Shown in pieces: positions 4,571 to 5,683 of a DNA stretch of 5,683 nucleotides (positions are counted from its first letter, which is position 1; every line of letters starts with the position of its first letter). Location: contig JBJORF010000167.1 in assembly GCA_046049545.1 (NCBI GenBank), positions 1 to 5,683 of the forward strand. Direction: 5' to 3'. The notes under the pieces were generated by a model. It saw nothing but the letters and a program-made list of their open reading frames with translations. It was not told the origin of the DNA and did not search any database. Source of the stretch: Romeriopsis sp046049545. Lineage in GTDB: Bacteria; Cyanobacteriota; Cyanobacteriia; Leptolyngbyales; Leptolyngbyaceae. A program made the position numbers and the translations under genes.

Positions 4571-5683
4571 ATGATGATCATTTCACGACAGTCGTGTTCA
4601 TTGGCTTTAACATGCTTATCGTTATTGCTTGGTACTTTAGCCATTCCATATGCTGTTCCGACTGTTGAAGCTCAAGAGAAGGCTCAGGCTGGTAAGATTC
4701 AGAAACAGAATTCTTCAAAACGTCTTGCTTTGGTCGTGGGCATTGATGACTATACTGAAAGTCCTTTGCGTCTTCCTGTAAGAGATGCAGAATTAATGAA
4801 GCAGCAGTTGGAACTGGTCGGGTTTGATGTGATGATCATTAACAATCCAACATTAGGTGCTTTAGAAGAAGCGAGAGATGAGTTTATCAAAAAAATCAAT
4901 CAATCATCTGGAGATGTTACAGCATTATTTTTCTTTGCTGGTCATGCGGTTCAGTTCGATGGACATAATTATCTGATCCCCACTCAAGCAAAGCTATTAG
5001 GTGGTGCGAGTCGTCTGGGTGAGGCTCCGAGTAAAGCGGCTTTTGTGGATCGGTCGATTAACGCGCAATTAGGTATTTTAGATTACTTGAGTGAATCAAA
5101 GGCATCCAAGATTCTGTTTGTCCTCGATGCCTGCCGTACTAATCCATTTCGATCGGATAATCGTGCTGGTGCGAAACCTGATGGATTAATAGGCATGAAT
5201 GCAAAGCCTGGTGGCCCTGAGACGTTCATTCTATTTGCTGCTCATCCAGGGAATGTAGCTTTAGATGGAGAGGCTAATGCGTCAAATAGTCCCTTTACTC
5301 GTGCATTCGCAAATGCAATATCGCAGCCTGGATCATCTCTTGAGGTCGTTTATCGTCAAGTCTACGATCGTGTAAAGACCAGCACAAATACAAGACAGTT
5401 ACCTTATCAAGAGGGCGTACTTTTTAGCTTTGTATTTCGTGAAGGAAAACTCTCTCCTAATCTTGGAGTAGAGGGAAATAAGCGTATCGTAACGGGTTTA
5501 GAAAAACGAGATTACGATATCGCTTGGGATGGAGTGACTTTGCTTAAGAAAATTCTTTTGCAGAAATCATTCAGTGAAATCATGAAAGCAGCAGAAAATG
5601 GTGATGCTGAGGCACAATATTTAGTCGCCATCGCATATGAAACTGGTGAAGGGATTGCAAATAATCCAACTCAGGCAGCTTAT
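4571..5683 (+). CDS. Secreted caspase-like peptidase (C14 family) with Sel1 repeat, 3' end outside window
   Basis: The frame runs from ATG 4571 (AGGAG at 4557-4561, 9 bases away) to the window end, 371 residues without a stop. A signal peptide (hydrophobic 10-30, cleavage after VEA at residue 34) sends it across the inner membrane. The caspase/metacaspase-type domain spans about 50-289: opening strand LALVVGIDDY (52-61), LPVRDAELM (68-76), catalytic His125 in FFFAGHAVQ, NYLIP (133-137), catalytic Cys188 in FVLDACRTNPF, then FAAHPG (222-227), NSPFT (239-243) and QLPY (276-279). The His-Cys dyad is intact, so activity is expected. Prokaryotic members of this fold usually cleave after basic residues, though specificity is not visible here. 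From about 340, NGDAEAQYLVAIAYETGEG starts a Sel1 (TPR-like) repeat, and more repeats probably follow. Ala126 stands where Gly is common after the catalytic His. Codon use is AT-richer and more balanced than in the genes upstream. Confidence 0.9.
   Translation, partial: MMIISRQSCSLALTCLSLLLGTLAIPYAVPTVEAQEKAQAGKIQKQNSSKRLALVVGIDDYTESPLRLPVRDAELMKQQLELVGFDVMIINNPTLGALEEARDEFIKKINQSSGDVTALFFFAGHAVQFDGHNYLIPTQAKLLGGASRLGEAPSKAAFVDRSINAQLGILDYLSESKASKILFVLDACRTNPFRSDNRAGAKPDGLIGMNAKPGGPETFILFAAHPGNVALDGEANASNSPFTRAFANAISQPGSSLEVVYRQVYDRVKTSTNTRQLPYQEGVLFSFVFREGKLSPNLGVEGNKRIVTGLEKRDYDIAWDGVTLLKKILLQKSFSEIMKAAENGDAEAQYLVAIAYETGEGIANNPTQAAY

Noticed and set aside
1..5683. CRISPR array, tRNA/rRNA gene, transposase or insertion sequence ends
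   Set aside because: Looked for on both strands; no regularly spaced repeats, cloverleaf-like or transposase-like sequence seen, including at the junction.

Overview
The window appears to be a composite of two DNA origins that meet at about position 500-510. The left part (1 to ~505) reads like a betaproteobacterial (Burkholderiales-type) chromosome. It holds the last 48 codons of a TonB-dependent outer-membrane receptor, then the first ~100 codons of an AEC-family (auxin efflux carrier-type) permease that stops mid-protein. The right part (~506 to 5683) reads like a cyanobacterium: I count 17 CGATCG hexamers (the core of the cyanobacterial HIP1 octamer, with one full GCGATCGC at 1887-1894) after the junction and none before it. 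The protein families there (CHASE2 with a CHAT-like tail, secreted caspase-like peptidase with Sel1 repeat) are also typical of cyanobacteria. The join may be a chimeric assembly or a genuine recombination; the sequence alone cannot decide, but both genes at the join are cut, which favours a chimera or a very recent event.

Layout, all genes on the + strand: receptor C-terminus (1-147); a strong dyad over the permease start codon (172-200); truncated AEC permease (198-512); junction; CHASE2 membrane protein (533-1837, frame open back to 464 and probably the C-terminal part of a CHAT-CHASE2 fusion); a secreted protein overlapping it by 17 bp (1821-2498); a 75-residue Gly/Ala-rich hydrophobic protein (2631-2858); a secreted YbjN-like protein (2960-3469); a coiled-coil lipoprotein (3536-4249); a 321-bp gap with a good promoter candidate embedded in an inverted repeat; and a secreted caspase-like peptidase (C14 type) entering Sel1 repeats, which runs off the right end (4571-5683).

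Almost every product of the cyanobacterial part is predicted to act at or beyond the inner membrane: a multi-pass sensor domain, a Sec-exported partner, a small membrane-active-looking peptide, an exported YbjN-like protein, a lipoprotein and an exported protease. A joint role in envelope sensing, stress or cell-death/defence is a reasonable hypothesis but is inferred from neighbourhood only. The 1821-4249 genes are strongly G-rich on the coding strand. The caspase gene is not, and it has its own candidate promoter, so it may be a separate unit. No RNA genes, CRISPR arrays, transposase genes or attachment sites were seen.
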